Positions 15,144-15,310 of a stretch of DNA of 15,310 nt are shown here, in pieces; position 1 is the first letter of the stretch, and each line of letters starts with the position of its first letter. Source of the DNA: an uncultured Bacilli bacterium (GTDB taxonomy: Bacteria > Bacillota_I > Bacilli_A > RF39 > UBA660); contig CALVUU010000029.1 in the NCBI GenBank assembly GCA_944363655.1, positions 1 to 15,310 of the forward strand, written 5' to 3'. A model generated the notes under the pieces. It saw nothing but the letters and a program-made list of their open reading frames with translations, was not told where the DNA came from and made no database searches. The position numbers were made by a program, and so were the translations under genes.

Positions 15144-15252
15144 TTAAGGGAAAATGTTACACTTTTACAATTTAAAAAAAAAAAAAAATGTTACATTCTA
15201 AGAAACTGATATTATTCAGTTTTTTTTTGCAATTTTAAGGGAAAATGTTACA
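15144..15252 (+). repeat. 18-bp direct repeats with a 15-base A run
   Basis: TTAAGGGAAAATGTTACA occurs exactly at 15144-15161 and 15235-15252, 91 bp apart. A shorter copy, AAAATGTTACA, is at 15185-15195, directly after a run of 15 A (15174-15188). No coding capacity lies between them. Origin unknown: possibly a decayed or miniature mobile element, or repeated binding sites. Confidence 0.85.
15203..15228 (+). terminator. Terminator downstream of ftsY
   Basis: AAACTGA (15203-15209) pairs with TCAGTTT (15216-15222) around a 6-nt loop, with T continuing to 15228 (a run of nine from 15220). It lies 112 bp past the ftsY stop and between the direct repeats, so ftsY may be uncoupled from the next gene. 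Confidence 0.72.
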
Positions 15253-15254
15253 AT
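15226..15254 (+). promoter_or_regulatory. Possible promoter of the gene at 15290
   Basis: TTTGCA (15226-15231), 17 bp, then TACAAT (15249-15254). The -35 box abuts the terminator T tract and the -10 box overlaps the end of the second 18-bp repeat. Matches are 4/6 and 5/6. Confidence 0.4.
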
Positions 15255-15289
15255 ATTTTTTGCTTTAAAGCAGAATGGAGGTGAAAATT

Positions 15290-15310
15290 ATGTTAAATGA
15301 AAGAGAGAAG
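15290..15310 (+). CDS. Start of the next gene, possibly YlxM-like (partial)
   Basis: ATG at 15290 follows a perfect GGAGGT (15277-15282) by 7 bp and opens MLNEREK before the window ends. Seven residues identify nothing. The position after ftsY suggests the YlxM/UPF0122 helix-turn-helix protein that often sits between ftsY and ffh, but this rests only on gene order. Confidence 0.5.

Noticed and set aside
15144..15252. A CRISPR-like array
   Set aside because: There are only two full copies of an 18-bp motif, with a 73-bp gap holding a terminator and an A run, and no cas genes.

Overview
The window is very AT-rich (roughly a quarter G+C by eye). It carries strong GGAGG-type ribosome binding sites, standard TTGACA/TATAAT-like promoters, a membrane-anchored RNase Y, an RNase J, and an ftsY that probably starts an ftsY-ylxM(-ffh) operon. 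All tryptophans are TGG, so the standard bacterial code applies. This points to a low-GC Gram-positive Bacilli/Erysipelotrichia/RF39-like bacterium, perhaps an uncultured gut lineage. The placement is inferred from gene content and composition only.

Layout. Positions 1-144 hold a terminator hairpin of an off-window gene and a promoter. Positions 145-4956 are a surface-glycan operon: an 874-residue fusion of a GT-C membrane glycosyltransferase with a soluble GT-B glycosyltransferase; a Schlafen-AlbA_2/GHKL-type ATP-binding gene broken by two frameshifts; and a WecG/TagA/CpsF transferase, closed by a strong terminator. Positions 5105-7016 are a self-contained two-gene module, a RloA-like AAA ATPase plus a RloB-like protein, resembling the AbiL/RloAB class of phage-defence pairs. 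Positions 7037-8697 are rny with its own promoter. Positions 8716-12259 are a divergent envelope pair: a secreted, C-terminally anchored PIG-L deacetylase on the minus strand, and on the plus strand an anchored NAGPA-type phosphodiester glycosidase followed by an anchored protein of unknown function. Positions 12296-13969 (minus) are rnj. Positions 14050-15310 are ftsY, a repeat-rich spacer, and the first seven codons of the next gene.

How it fits together. The glycosyltransferases at the left and the deacetylase/glycosidase pair in the middle all plausibly build or trim extracytoplasmic glycopolymers. RNase Y and RNase J are the two main mRNA-turnover nucleases of Firmicutes and sit 3.6 kb apart. 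The ATPase/RloB pair looks like an accessory defence cassette placed between the glycan operon and core genes.

The most noteworthy signals are: a perfect internal Shine-Dalgarno and start codon at the fusion point of the first gene; the RloA/RloB module; an 18-bp perfect palindrome made of two back-to-back TATAAT boxes between the deacetylase and glycosidase genes; divergent rnj/ftsY promoters whose -35 boxes occupy the same bases; and 18-bp direct repeats, a 15-base A run, a terminator and an orphan ribosome binding site between ftsY and the next gene.
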